DNA of 64,000 nucleotides from the NCBI GenBank assembly GCA_019634415.1, contig JAHQVJ010000021.1:1-64000 (forward strand), in the 5' to 3' direction. Each line of letters opens with the position of its first letter. Position 1 is the stretch's first letter. Of this stretch, positions 50,478-59,386 are shown one piece after another. The stretch is from Myxococcales bacterium (GTDB lineage: Bacteria > Myxococcota_A > UBA796 > GCA-2862545). The notes beneath the pieces were generated by a model. The model was given only the letters and a program-made list of their open reading frames with translations, ran no database searches and had not been told where the DNA came from. The translations under genes were made by a program, and so were the position numbers.

Positions 50478-52156
50478 GCGGCCTCCTGCGTGCGGACGAG
50501 GTGGGCATAGCGGCCCCCGAGAGCCAACAGCTCGTCGTGGCTGCCGAGCTCCGCCACCCGCCCCTCGTGAAGCACCGCGATGCGGTCGCAGCTGCGCACC
50601 GTGTCCAGCCGATGGGCCACGATGACCGCAGTACGGCCCGCCATCAGCGTGTCGAGGGCGTGCTGCACCCGAGCCTCCGACTCGGGATCCACCGCCGAGG
50701 TGGCCTCGTCCAGCACCAGCAGCTCGGGATCGGCCACCCAGGCGCGCGCGAAGGTGAGCAGCTGCCGCTCGCCCAGCGACAGCGACGTGGCACGGATGGA
50801 CTGGTCGAGGTCGAGAGCGAGATCGAGCATCTCCAGGGCCTGTGCGGCCTGTGCTCGACTGCCCCCGACGTTGTCGTGCACCGACCCCGGCAGCAGCTGC
50901 ACCTCCTGCAGCACCAGGGCACCGTGGGCCCGCAGGTCCGCCACCGCCAGATCGCGCAGATCCACCCCGTCGATGGTCACCTGTCCCTCGGTGGGGTCCC
51001 GGAAGCGCAGGAGCAAGTCCAGGATGGTGCTCTTTCCGGCGCCGGTGGCTCCCACCAGCCCCAAGCGCGTCCCGGCGGGCACGTGCAGCTGGATCCCGCG
51101 AAGCACGGGCGTGCCGTGCCGGTAGCTGAAGGAGACGTCGTGGAAGTGGATGCCTTGCCGCAGGCCGGGCCACGGCGTGGGACGAGGCGGATCGACGATG
51201 CGGCGCGACTCGGAGAGCAGCTCGTCCACCCGCACGGCAGCAGCACGAGCCCGCTCCAGCGTGGCGAGCTGATCCGACAGCCGCATCAGGGGCGTGAACA
51301 TCTGCCGCAGGTAGGCGAGCGCGAGCACCAAGGCGCCCACCGTGGCGCTGCCCTGGGCCACCTGCGCGGCTCCCAGCGCCAGCACCGCCACGATGCTGAC
51401 GCTGCGTGCAAGTCGCGCCACGTTGAAGAACCACACGGGCTGGAAGCGAGACCACGCCTCGAGTCGCTGGACCTGCTGCACGTGATCCGCAGCGCGCGCC
51501 TCCCCCCAGTGGTGCCGGCGAAGGGCACGCAGCGCCGGCATGGCGTGCACCGTCTCGGCCAGGATCCCGGTGAGGCGAGACGCGGCCTTGCGATGGGCCA
51601 GGAAGATCGGAGCCGCCACCCGCCGAAACACGCCCAAGATCACCAGGTAGACGATCAGCACCACGATCACCGGGGCCACCAAGGAGGGCGCCGACCACCA
51701 CAGCACGCCCACCATCCCGGCCACCTGCAGCGCCTCGGCGGGCAAGGCGAACACCACCTCCACCAGCAACACGCGGAGCACCGAGATGTCCCCCTGGATC
51801 CTCCCTACGAGGGAGCCGCTCCGCAGCTCGTCGTGCACCGCCAGATCGTGGCTCGCCATGTGCTCGAAGGCCTGCACCTCGAGTCGCACCAGGGCCCGCT
51901 GTGCCGCCATCTCGAGGGCGATCTTGGCCAGCCAGGTGCAGATCCCGGTGCCGAACACAGCGGCCAGGTAGGCCACCGCACGCCACTGCAGGGCAGCCAC
52001 ATCTCCTGCTGGCAAATCCACGTCGATGGCCTGCGCCACCAGCCAGGGCCCCACGAGCGCGAGGATCGCCGCGATCCCCAATCCGGTACATCCAGCTGCA
52101 AGCGAGGCGAACTCCGGCCAGAGAACCGGCAGAAGCCGACGCAGCGGTGAGGTCAC
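50474..52156 (-). CDS. ABC exporter half-transporter (first subunit)
   Basis: 560 residues from GTG 52156 with GGAGGGT upstream, chosen over the longer frame. Export-type membrane domain at about 15-300. Walker A GATGAGKST (Lys375), Q-loop ALVLQEVQLLPG, signature SLSLGERQLL (non-canonical; usually LSGGQ), Walker B LLVLDEATSAVD with catalytic Glu, H-loop IVAHRLDT. This complements the neighbour: the deviant signature and the deviant Walker B fall in the same composite ATP site, as in heterodimeric exporters such as TM287/288. Divergent from the pseudokinase gene by 61 bp. Confidence 0.9.
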   Translation of the reverse strand: MTSPLRRLLPVLWPEFASLAAGCTGLGIAAILALVGPWLVAQAIDVDLPAGDVAALQWRAVAYLAAVFGTGICTWLAKIALEMAAQRALVRLEVQAFEHMASHDLAVHDELRSGSLVGRIQGDISVLRVLLVEVVFALPAEALQVAGMVGVLWWSAPSLVAPVIVVLIVYLVILGVFRRVAAPIFLAHRKAASRLTGILAETVHAMPALRALRRHHWGEARAADHVQQVQRLEAWSRFQPVWFFNVARLARSVSIVAVLALGAAQVAQGSATVGALVLALAYLRQMFTPLMRLSDQLATLERARAAAVRVDELLSESRRIVDPPRPTPWPGLRQGIHFHDVSFSYRHGTPVLRGIQLHVPAGTRLGLVGATGAGKSTILDLLLRFRDPTEGQVTIDGVDLRDLAVADLRAHGALVLQEVQLLPGSVHDNVGGSRAQAAQALEMLDLALDLDQSIRATSLSLGERQLLTFARAWVADPELLVLDEATSAVDPESEARVQHALDTLMAGRTAVIVAHRLDTVRSCDRIAVLHEGRVAELGSHDELLALGGRYAHLVRTQEAA

Positions 52157-52217
52157 GCACCCTCCGACCCGTGGAGTAGCCGGGCCCGCGATAGCATGCC
52201 CGTGGCGGGAGGACGCA

Positions 52218-53081
52218 GTGACGCGACCGGACGAAGGCATGGTCGGGGGTGTCCTGGTGGGCAAGTACGAGCTGGTGGCTCACCTCCAACCAGGACGATT
52301 CGGAGACTTCTGGGAAGGTCGACGGCTGACCGACCACGGGCGGGTGGCCATCAAGCTGCTCAAGCCGCAGCTGTTCTCCAACCCGAAGGCCGTCGCGCGC
52401 TTCGAGCGCGAGACGGACCTGCTGGCCTCGTTCCAGCACGAGAACCTGCTCCAGGTGCTCGACCACGGCCGCACCCACACGGGCGTGCCGTGGGTGGTCA
52501 CGGAGTTCCGTCGCGGTCGGCGTCTAGCCGACGTGATCACCGAGCTGTCGCTGACGGTCCAGCAGGTGCGCCACATCGGGGCACAGGTGGCCAGCGTGCT
52601 GTCGGCGGCCCACAGTCGCGGGATCGTGCATCGCGGCATCGATCCGGACGCCATCCTCCTCGTGGAGGACGGAGGCGATCCCCACCGCGTGAAGATGCAG
52701 GACTTCGGCCTGGCCCATCTGTCGCCCGACATGGGTCAACCCGCCCTCACCCAAGCCGGAGAGCGCCTGGGCAGCTTCGAGTACATGGCGCCCGAGTACA
52801 TCGAGGAGGAGGTCCTCGACGTGCGCACGGATCTGTACAGCCTGGGGATCATCCTCTTCGAGATGCTGGCTGGTCAGCCCCCCTTCGTGGGTCGACCGGG
52901 AGAGGTGATGCGCAAGCACGTCTACGAGGCGCCCTGGGCTCCGTCGGATCTGGCGGAGAACCCGGTGCCGAAGTGGTTCGACGAGCTGGTGCTGTCGCTG
53001 CTGGCGAAGGATCCGGACCTGCGGCCGTCCTCGGGGGAGACGGTGGCCCGAGCGCTGCGCTCGGCAGCCTGGCCGCCGTAG
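52218..53081 (+). CDS. Predicted pseudokinase (Ser/Thr kinase fold without catalytic residues)
   Basis: 287 residues from GTG 52218 with GGGAGGA upstream. The domain fills the protein: YELVAHLQPGRFGDFWEGR, VAIKLLK (Lys kept), then VHRGIDPDAILL where HRDxKxxN is expected: Gly140 replaces the catalytic Asp, Asp142 the Lys and Ala145 the Asn. MQDFGLAHL keeps DFG, and YMAPEYIE, TDLYSLGIILFEMLAG are normal. Transfer of phosphate should be lost, while ATP may still bind. No membrane helix or extra domain. Could be a scaffold or inhibitor for the active kinases nearby or for the ABC exporter (inference). Confidence 0.85.
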   Translation: MTRPDEGMVGGVLVGKYELVAHLQPGRFGDFWEGRRLTDHGRVAIKLLKPQLFSNPKAVARFERETDLLASFQHENLLQVLDHGRTHTGVPWVVTEFRRGRRLADVITELSLTVQQVRHIGAQVASVLSAAHSRGIVHRGIDPDAILLVEDGGDPHRVKMQDFGLAHLSPDMGQPALTQAGERLGSFEYMAPEYIEEEVLDVRTDLYSLGIILFEMLAGQPPFVGRPGEVMRKHVYEAPWAPSDLAENPVPKWFDELVLSLLAKDPDLRPSSGETVARALRSAAWPP

Positions 53082-53091
53082 GCACCCTCGC

Positions 53092-54579
53092 TCACTGCAC
53101 GCGCAGCTTCCGTGCGATCTCGCGGAGGTGGTTGCTGCCCGTCCGCTCGGCCAAGGTGTCGAGCAGATCGGCCGCCTCCGAGGCGTGGCCCGCCACCGGG
53201 GCCACCTGCACGAACGCCGCCACCAAGCGCGGATCCGAGGTCAGCTGCATGCTGATCTTGAGCACCCCGTACGCCTGCTTGGGCGCGCCCGCCTCGAGCA
53301 GACGCTGCGCATAGACGAGCTGCACGTCGACGTTGCGTGGATGAGCTGCGGCCACGCGCTCCAGCAGCAGGCGCTCGTCGTCGGCGTAGCCTGCGTCGGC
53401 CAGCGCCTGCGCGAGCCCCAGCCCCAGGTTGGCGTCGCCAGGACGAGCCGACATCGCCGTGGTCAGCAGCCCGATGGCGTCCGCAGCACGCCCCGCGCGC
53501 AGCAGGGCGAAGCCCGTCACCGACGCCACCTCTTCGTTGGCCGGATCGAGCCGCGCCGCCGCCTGTAGATCCGCCAGCTCTCCGGCCTCGTCCCCCGAGG
53601 CCCGCTTGGCGGAGGCACGCGCCAACATCGCCAGCGCCGACTTGGGGTGTGCCCGAACCAGGGACTGAGCACGCGACAGCGCACGCGCCGGCTCCTCCGA
53701 CGCGGAGGCCAGCGCACGCGACACCTCGCCCACCGCACCCGCTGGCAGCCAGCGGCGCGTCACCTCGGCGGCGAGCAGCAGCGTGCGGCGTGCTTCCGGC
53801 TGATCGGGAACCGTCGCGAGGACCTTGCGCGCGTACTCCGACGCGCCCTCGGCATCGCCCTCCTGCAGCAGGACACCCGCCATGGCCACCCGAAGATCCA
53901 CGTCCGGTCCGGCCTTCGCGAGCGCCGCCTGCAGCACCTCTCGCGCCCGCTTCGGGTCGAGTTCGGCCACCATCATCGACAGGCGTGGCTCCAGCGGCAA
54001 CGCCTCGAGACCCGCACGAGCGGACTTCAGCGCCGCAGCACGGTCGCCGGCTCGCATCTGGGCCCGGACCAAGCCGAACCACGCCTCGGCAAGGGACGGA
54101 TCACCCTTCGTGGCCCGGGCATAGGAAGACGTCGCGTCGTCGAGTCGGCCAGCCGCCTCGTGCAGCGAGCCCATGCCCATGTGCGACCTGGAGTGAGACG
54201 GATTGAGGTGGAGCGCGGCCTCGTAGGCCTTGCGGCTCGACAGGGCATCGATGTGCGCCCGACCGAGCAGGTAGTGCGCATCCGCCTCGCCCGTGCTCCC
54301 CTCCACCCGCTGACGGGCACGAGCCACCGCCTGCTCGTGCTGACCCATCGTGATCAACACGTCGATCATCAGCTCCTGCGCAGCGACGTCCTGCGGACGC
54401 TCGCGCGCCAGGTCCTCCGCTGCCCGAAGAGCTTCGGCGGTTCGACCCTGTCGAAACAACGCCTCCGCACCCGCCGTGCCCAGCGGACCCGCCCACGCCA
54501 CTGCCCAGGACCCCATCGTCAGCAGCGCCACCAGCGCGCCGCGCAGTGCTAGAGTCGTCCCACGCCGAAGAGACACCAT
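53092..54579 (-). CDS. Exported TPR-repeat protein
   Basis: 495 residues from ATG 54579 with GAGGA upstream. The signal peptide is LALRGALVALLTMGSWAVAWA. The rest is tetratricopeptide repeats of 34 residues (for example AEALFRQGRTAEALRAAEDL, AHYLLGRAHIDALSSRKAYE, AWFGLVRAQMRAGDRAAALK), at least ten over about 35-490, as in protein-binding scaffolds of the periplasm. Partner unknown. The start codon shares the sequence CATG (54577-54580) with the divergent gene, so the two starts overlap. Confidence 0.85.
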   Translation of the reverse strand: MVSLRRGTTLALRGALVALLTMGSWAVAWAGPLGTAGAEALFRQGRTAEALRAAEDLARERPQDVAAQELMIDVLITMGQHEQAVARARQRVEGSTGEADAHYLLGRAHIDALSSRKAYEAALHLNPSHSRSHMGMGSLHEAAGRLDDATSSYARATKGDPSLAEAWFGLVRAQMRAGDRAAALKSARAGLEALPLEPRLSMMVAELDPKRAREVLQAALAKAGPDVDLRVAMAGVLLQEGDAEGASEYARKVLATVPDQPEARRTLLLAAEVTRRWLPAGAVGEVSRALASASEEPARALSRAQSLVRAHPKSALAMLARASAKRASGDEAGELADLQAAARLDPANEEVASVTGFALLRAGRAADAIGLLTTAMSARPGDANLGLGLAQALADAGYADDERLLLERVAAAHPRNVDVQLVYAQRLLEAGAPKQAYGVLKISMQLTSDPRLVAAFVQVAPVAGHASEAADLLDTLAERTGSNHLREIARKLRVQ

Positions 54580-55897
54580 GCTCGCATTCCTCGCCACCGG
54601 CATCGTAACCCTCACACCCCTGGCCCATTCCGCGGATGAGCCGACGGTGGCTGTGGTGGGGATGCATCAGAACGGCTTGGGCCGCCCAGGTCAGGACCGT
54701 GCCGTCCGCGCCATCGTGCGTGTCATCGAGCAAGATGACCGGTTCGAGGTTCTGAATCCCCGCGACATGGGCGAGCGGATCCGCGGGCGCGAGAGTGTGA
54801 TCGTGGAGGAGGGGCTGCTCGCCACGGCGGCCGCCGCCCTCAACACGGGCAAGGGGCTGTACAACCAGGGAGCCCCCGAGGACGCCCTGCTGTCGCTCGA
54901 AGCCGCTGTGGCGGACTTCCTGCGAGCCATGCCCGCCACCAACACGGTCACGGATCTCTGGGAGGCCTGGGTCTACATCGGCACCTGCCACATGAACCGC
55001 GAGACGCCCAACATGGAGGCCGCCAAGGCAGCGTTCCAGAACGCGGCGGCGCTGGTGCCAGCGAGGCCCCTCAACACGGCGCTGTTCCCCCCCAACGTGG
55101 TGTCCGCCTACCAGGCGGAGCGAGCCTTCCTGGCGGGCTACCCCATCGACCTCAAGGTGACGACGGACGGTCCGGCCACGGTGTGGGTAGACGGGATCGA
55201 GCGCGGCTCGTCGCCCGTCACGGTGTCGGGTCTGCTGCCAGGGGAGCACTACATCGTCGCGCGCGGCAAGGGCACACAGGGGTTCGAGCTGGTGCCCGCC
55301 ACCATTCCCGAGCCCGGAGCGGAGTCCGCGGGCCGCCCCCCGCGACAGGAGACGGTGCGGGTCGCCATGCGGCTGCCGGCCCTCGGCCAAGCAGCGGACT
55401 CGGTGGTGGGGCGCACCCAGCAGACAGCGGCGCTCTACCAGGCCTTGGGGAAACGCTCCCAGGAGGTGGACTACGTGCTGATGGTGGGGGTGCACGACGA
55501 CACCCTGCACATGCAGTGGCTGCACGGTCCGAGCGAGGCGTTGTCTGCGGCGCTCGAGGTTCCCTACGCCGACATGGCCGACGACGAGGCGCTTCAGGCG
55601 ATCCCCCAGATGCTCGAGATGATCGACGACCGGGGCGCGTTGACCCAGAGCGTGGGCGCGGCGATTCCCCTCGACGTGGGCGCGAACAGCACCCTGGCCT
55701 CGATGCTGCTGCAGCCCGAGGTGAACCGCAGCCCCACCGACGAAGGCAACAAGGGGGAGCGACGAGGACGCAGGCGCGGTCTCGCCATCGGGCTGACCAG
55801 CCTGCTGGTGGCCGGGGCCGCCGCCGCAGGCGGCACCTACTACTACACCTCGGTGGTGCGCGCCGATCCCTACGGTCAGGTGGTCATCGACTTCTGA
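54578..55897 (+). CDS. Exported PEGA-domain protein with C-terminal membrane helix
   Basis: 439 residues from ATG 54578. Signal MLAFLATGIVTLTPLAHS. The N-terminal part (EPTVAVVGMHQNGLGRP, ALNTGKGLYNQGAPEDALLS, WVYIGTCHMNRET) is like a TPR-bearing regulator domain. A PEGA module (TVWVDGIERGSSPVTVSGLLPG) follows at about residue 200. Basic GERRGRRRG precedes a C-terminal helix (LAIGLTSLLVAGAAAAGGTYYYTS). It is probably an inner-membrane protein with most of its mass in the periplasm. Similar PEGA proteins accompany myxobacterial kinases; role unknown. Confidence 0.75.
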   Translation: MLAFLATGIVTLTPLAHSADEPTVAVVGMHQNGLGRPGQDRAVRAIVRVIEQDDRFEVLNPRDMGERIRGRESVIVEEGLLATAAAALNTGKGLYNQGAPEDALLSLEAAVADFLRAMPATNTVTDLWEAWVYIGTCHMNRETPNMEAAKAAFQNAAALVPARPLNTALFPPNVVSAYQAERAFLAGYPIDLKVTTDGPATVWVDGIERGSSPVTVSGLLPGEHYIVARGKGTQGFELVPATIPEPGAESAGRPPRQETVRVAMRLPALGQAADSVVGRTQQTAALYQALGKRSQEVDYVLMVGVHDDTLHMQWLHGPSEALSAALEVPYADMADDEALQAIPQMLEMIDDRGALTQSVGAAIPLDVGANSTLASMLLQPEVNRSPTDEGNKGERRGRRRGLAIGLTSLLVAGAAAAGGTYYYTSVVRADPYGQVVIDF

Positions 55898-55906
55898 GGC
55901 GCCGAC

Positions 55907-56449
55907 TCACGGAGGAGGCGTGTTCCAGCTGCCCGTGAACACCTTCTCCCCGTCGGGATGGGGAGCCACCAGCTTCCAGGTGCACGACTCCGCCCCCTGG
56001 CCGTTCGGTGACGTGATGCGCCGCAGGGCTCCGATCCGGAACGGGTTGCCGCCACCCGGCGCCACCACCTCGTAGGTGCGGTTGTAGGGCACCACGGACT
56101 GGCCCTCCACCTCGCACTCGGTCTCGAAGCGCACCGTCCAGGTGCCCGGCGCACCGGCGCCGGGCACCGCGAGCTTGGCGCGCACCAGGTACTCGCCGGC
56201 TGGCAGCTCACCGGGATCCGTGCCCAGGAACTCCTCGCAGGTGCGCGCTCCACGGCACACGCCCACCCCTTCCTCGTCCCACGGGCGGACGCCCGCGCGG
56301 ATGTCCTGCAGCAGCGGCTGGACCAGACCCCGCTCGAAGGGTGTGCGTGCGGACGTGCTGCCGTTGACCGCCTCCACCACCTCTGCACATTCCTCGGGGC
56401 CACACTCGCCCCCCAATCCCAAACACCCGGCGAGCCAGACGATGAGCAC
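55907..56449 (-). CDS. Small Cys-rich lipoprotein, function unknown
   Basis: 180 residues from GTG 56449 with AGGAGGGG upstream. Signal MLIVWLAGC with lipobox Cys9, then clustered cysteines (GGECGPEECAEV, GVCRGARTCEEFL, FETECEVEG, ESCTWKL) likely to form disulfides. The later half is beta-rich (EYLVRAKLAVPGAG, GTWTVRFETE). No family recognised. Convergent with the PEGA protein (9 bp between ends) and divergent from the methyltransferase at 56509. Confidence 0.7.
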   Translation of the reverse strand: MLIVWLAGCLGLGGECGPEECAEVVEAVNGSTSARTPFERGLVQPLLQDIRAGVRPWDEEGVGVCRGARTCEEFLGTDPGELPAGEYLVRAKLAVPGAGAPGTWTVRFETECEVEGQSVVPYNRTYEVVAPGGGNPFRIGALRRITSPNGQGAESCTWKLVAPHPDGEKVFTGSWNTPPP

Positions 56450-56508
56450 CCACCCCTCCTGCGCTGGGCGACCCTACCACCAGCACCCAGCCTGAGGTAG
56501 GCAGTGGC

Positions 56509-57426
56509 GTGAGCTTGCGACACGCCACCTTCGACGGCCAGCCCCTGGACCTCCCGGGGGAGCCTCCCTACGCCGCCACCCTCCTGCAGCCCTGGGCGGG
56601 CAAGCAGGTGTGGCTGCCGTGCGACGATCCGTGGGTGCGGGGATCGGGCGACGAGGCACACGCCTACCTCGACGGTGCTCGCAGCAGCTGGACCGATCAC
56701 CCCGAGTACATGGACTTCCTCGACGTTCGCTCCCCCGTGCACGACCTCAAGCAGGCCGAGACCGACCTGTACCTGCACCACTGGCGATCCCACCTCGGCG
56801 CACAGCGCGTGCTGGACGTGGGCTGCGGCGTGGGCCGCCTTGCCGTGCGCTGGCTCGATCGTGGCGCCTCGGTGGTGGGGCTCGATCCGGACCTGGAGAG
56901 TCTTCGGCGCCTGATGTGGCACGCCGCAGGCTCCAAGGGCTCCCTGGATCTGCACTGGTCCAGCGCCCACACGCTGCCCGACGTACAGGTGGATCTGGTG
57001 GTGTGCGCGGAGGTGCTCTGCTACGTGCCCGACGCCGTGGGCGCGCTGAAGCAGGCGGCGTCGCGCCTCGCCCCGGGCGGCCGGGTGCTGCTGTCGGTGG
57101 AGGCACGCTGGGCCTGGGCCGCGAGCCAGGACGTGCCGTCGAACACCATCGACGTGGCGCTGGGCGGGTCGGACGGCGTGATCGCCCGCTCCGGGGATCG
57201 CTGGGTGCAGACCTACACCGAGGACACCGTGCGGGCCCTGGTGCGAGACGCCGGACTCACGGTGGAGGACGTGGTGCCGAGCCACTGGGTCCCGGACGGG
57301 CCGCTGGAGGGTTGCTCCCCCGACAGCCTCTCGCTGGAGGAGCTGGTGGCGCTGGAAGCCGCGTGTCGCGCCCATCCCGTGTGGGGACCGCTGCACCGCC
57401 TATGGCTGGTCACCGCCCACCGCTGA
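56509..57426 (+). CDS. Class I SAM-dependent methyltransferase
   Basis: 305 residues from GTG 56509. SAM motifs: RVLDVGCGVGRLAVRWL (motif I, about residues 100-115), SVVGLDPDLESL (II), DLVVCAEVLCYVPD (IV) and RLAPGGRVLLSVE (post-IV). An N-terminal extension of about 95 residues (FDGQPLDLPGEPPYAATLLQP, YMDFLDVRSP) and a C-terminal cap are unassigned and probably select the acceptor. Cytoplasmic. It overlaps the 3' end of lpxC by 27 bases on the other strand; acceptor unknown. Confidence 0.8.
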   Translation: MSLRHATFDGQPLDLPGEPPYAATLLQPWAGKQVWLPCDDPWVRGSGDEAHAYLDGARSSWTDHPEYMDFLDVRSPVHDLKQAETDLYLHHWRSHLGAQRVLDVGCGVGRLAVRWLDRGASVVGLDPDLESLRRLMWHAAGSKGSLDLHWSSAHTLPDVQVDLVVCAEVLCYVPDAVGALKQAASRLAPGGRVLLSVEARWAWAASQDVPSNTIDVALGGSDGVIARSGDRWVQTYTEDTVRALVRDAGLTVEDVVPSHWVPDGPLEGCSPDSLSLEELVALEAACRAHPVWGPLHRLWLVTAHR

Positions 57427-58281
57427 CGCGATGGCGGCCACGAGCGCGTGGTTCAGCGCGTGGCTCGGCCGCCTGACCCGAACCCAGCCGCAGAACGGCC
57501 CCAGCACGGCCAGATCCCCCCAGAGATCCAGCAGCTTGTGACGCACGGGCTCGTCCGAGAGACCCGCAGCCGAAGGCAAGGAACCAGGGGAATTGTAGCG
57601 CGACGGAGTCGCGCGGGATTCCGGAGCGTGCAGCGCGCTCGTGGGCCACACCACCGTGTTCTCCGGCGTGGCCCCGCGCCCCCGCCCCGCCGCCACCAGC
57701 GCCGCCACGTCCTCCTCGCGAACGAAGGTGCGCGCCCACATCACGTGCTCGCGGAACGCAGCCTCCGTGCGCTCCACGGTCAGCGACCCCGTGGGTCCGC
57801 CCGCCCCGAAGTCCACGTCCACGGCCAGCGTGTCCGAGCCCGGCCCGGCGTGTGCACTGCCGCCCGCCGTGTGCACCTCCACCTCGGGCAGCGACAGCGG
57901 GGGTGGCCCCGGCTGCGGCTCCGTGCGGCCCGCTTCGTCGATGGCCGCCACCCAGTCCGACGCAGCCCCCCCCAGGATGGGCACCTCCGTGAGCCCCGCA
58001 GACGAGGAGCGCACCTCGACGTCCACGTCCAGCACCTCCAGCGCGAACAACGCCGCCAGCAGGTGCTCGGGGGTGGCCACCGCCGCCGCCCCCGAGCGGA
58101 CCACGCTGCACCCAGCTCCGGCAGCGGCCGTTCGCCAGGACAGCGGCACGATCCCGTCGGCGGTCAGAAAACGGACGCCTGCCGACGACGCAGCCGGGCG
58201 CAGGATCACCTCGCTGGGGCAGCCACTGTGCACACCCACTCCGGCCCGCCGAACACTACCGAGCAGGGTGCGTCGCGACAT
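57400..58281 (-). CDS. lpxC: UDP-3-O-acyl-N-acetylglucosamine deacetylase (LpxC)
   Basis: 293 residues (usual about 305). It performs the committed step of lipid A synthesis, removing acetate from UDP-3-O-acyl-GlcNAc with a zinc ion. Visible: RAGVGVHSG near the start, PEHLLAAL with Glu72 and His73, DEPVRHKLLDLWGDLAVLG with His248 and Asp252, and SHALNHAL with His274. The zinc and base residues are therefore complete. It proves a Gram-negative envelope. Divergent from ruvC with 23 bp between starts. Confidence 0.94.
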   Translation of the reverse strand: MSRRTLLGSVRRAGVGVHSGCPSEVILRPAASSAGVRFLTADGIVPLSWRTAAAGAGCSVVRSGAAAVATPEHLLAALFALEVLDVDVEVRSSSAGLTEVPILGGAASDWVAAIDEAGRTEPQPGPPPLSLPEVEVHTAGGSAHAGPGSDTLAVDVDFGAGGPTGSLTVERTEAAFREHVMWARTFVREEDVAALVAAGRGRGATPENTVVWPTSALHAPESRATPSRYNSPGSLPSAAGLSDEPVRHKLLDLWGDLAVLGPFCGWVRVRRPSHALNHALVAAIASAVGGDQP

Positions 58282-58304
58282 GGCTTCAAGATACTCTGCC
58301 GCCC

Positions 58305-58790
58305 ATGGTGGTGTTCGGCATCGACCCAGGTTCCGTGGTGACCGGCTACGGCGTGGTCCGTAGCCACCGAGGACGGCTGCATCTGGTGGGCGCGGGCTGC
58401 ATCCGCACCCAGTCCTCCCAGCCCATGGGGGAGCGCCTGTCGGCCATCCACAGTGGGCTCGTGCAGGCGCTGCAGACCCATCCCGAGGTCAGCTCGGTCG
58501 CCATCGAGGCGATCTTCCGGCACAAGTCGTCGGAGTCCGCCCTCCGCCTCGGCCAAGCGCGCGGCGTGGCCCTGCTCGCCGCGGCCCAGGCCGGCTTCGA
58601 GCCCGTCGCCTACAACCCGAGCACCGTCAAGCGCACCATCGGAGCGCACGGTGCCGCCGACAAGGCGGCCATCGGGCGAGTGGTGCAGATGCTCCTCGGT
58701 CAGCTCCCCGAGGGCCCCGCCGATCTGTCCGACGCCCTCGCCATCGCCATCACCCACATCAACCACGTACGGAACGGAGCGCGGGCGTGA
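58305..58790 (+). CDS. ruvC: Crossover junction endodeoxyribonuclease RuvC
   Basis: 161 residues, normal length. Catalytic acids: Asp7 (FGIDPGSVVTGYG), Glu68 (VAIEAIF), Asp140 and Asp143 (ADLSDALAIAITH). NPSTVKRTIGAHGAADK is the conserved DNA-contact loop. RuvC resolves Holliday junctions moved by RuvAB. The stop overlaps the ruvA start by four bases (GTGA). First gene of ruvC-ruvA-ruvB-DUF192. Confidence 0.97.
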   Translation: MVVFGIDPGSVVTGYGVVRSHRGRLHLVGAGCIRTQSSQPMGERLSAIHSGLVQALQTHPEVSSVAIEAIFRHKSSESALRLGQARGVALLAAAQAGFEPVAYNPSTVKRTIGAHGAADKAAIGRVVQMLLGQLPEGPADLSDALAIAITHINHVRNGARA

Positions 58791-59383
58791 TCGCGATGCT
58801 GACCGGTCGCCTGGTCCACCAAGAGCCCAGCCGCGGCATCGTGGACGTCTCTGGCGTGGGCTACGAGATCTTCGCCACCAGCCGATCGCTGGTCTCCTGG
58901 GCCGACGCGGATCAGATCACCGTGCACGTGTCCACCCAGGTGCGAGAGGACGCCATCACCCTGTACGGCTTCGATCGGCCCCTGGACCGCGAGGCATTTG
59001 CCGTGCTGCTCGGCGTGTCCGGGGTGGGCCCCAAGATGGCGCTCGCCGCCCTCGAGGCCCTCACCGTGGAGGAGCTCACCCGCGCGGTGGAGGCCGACGA
59101 CGTGCTGGCGCTCACCACCATCGCCGGGGTGGGTCGAAAGAAGGCCCAGCGCCTCGCGCTCGAGCTGAAGGGCAAGCTGCCCGCGTCCTTCGAGGTGGAC
59201 CCCGCGCGCACGCGGACCCCCATCGCGCCCTCGGATCCGCTGCCCTTGGCCCTCGCCCAGCTCGACTACGGCAAGTCCGAGATCGACAAAGCGCTGGCAG
59301 GTCTGCAGGCGGACGGCATCGACGTCGACCAGCCGCTGGAACAACGCCTGGCCGCGGCACTGCGCGTGCTGGCGGGAGGCTAG
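58787..59383 (+). CDS. ruvA: Holliday junction DNA helicase subunit RuvA
   Basis: 198 residues from GTG 58787. Domain I (MLTGRLVHQEPSRGIVDVSG, VGYEIFAT), two helix-hairpin-helix motifs (GVSGVGPKMALAALEAL and IAGVGRKKAQRLALELKGKL) and a C-terminal domain III that contacts RuvB (ALAQLDYGKSEIDKALAGL). It binds the four-way junction as a tetramer and loads RuvB. ruvB starts 3 bp after its stop. Confidence 0.97.
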   Translation: MIAMLTGRLVHQEPSRGIVDVSGVGYEIFATSRSLVSWADADQITVHVSTQVREDAITLYGFDRPLDREAFAVLLGVSGVGPKMALAALEALTVEELTRAVEADDVLALTTIAGVGRKKAQRLALELKGKLPASFEVDPARTRTPIAPSDPLPLALAQLDYGKSEIDKALAGLQADGIDVDQPLEQRLAAALRVLAGG

Positions 59384-59386
59384 CCC

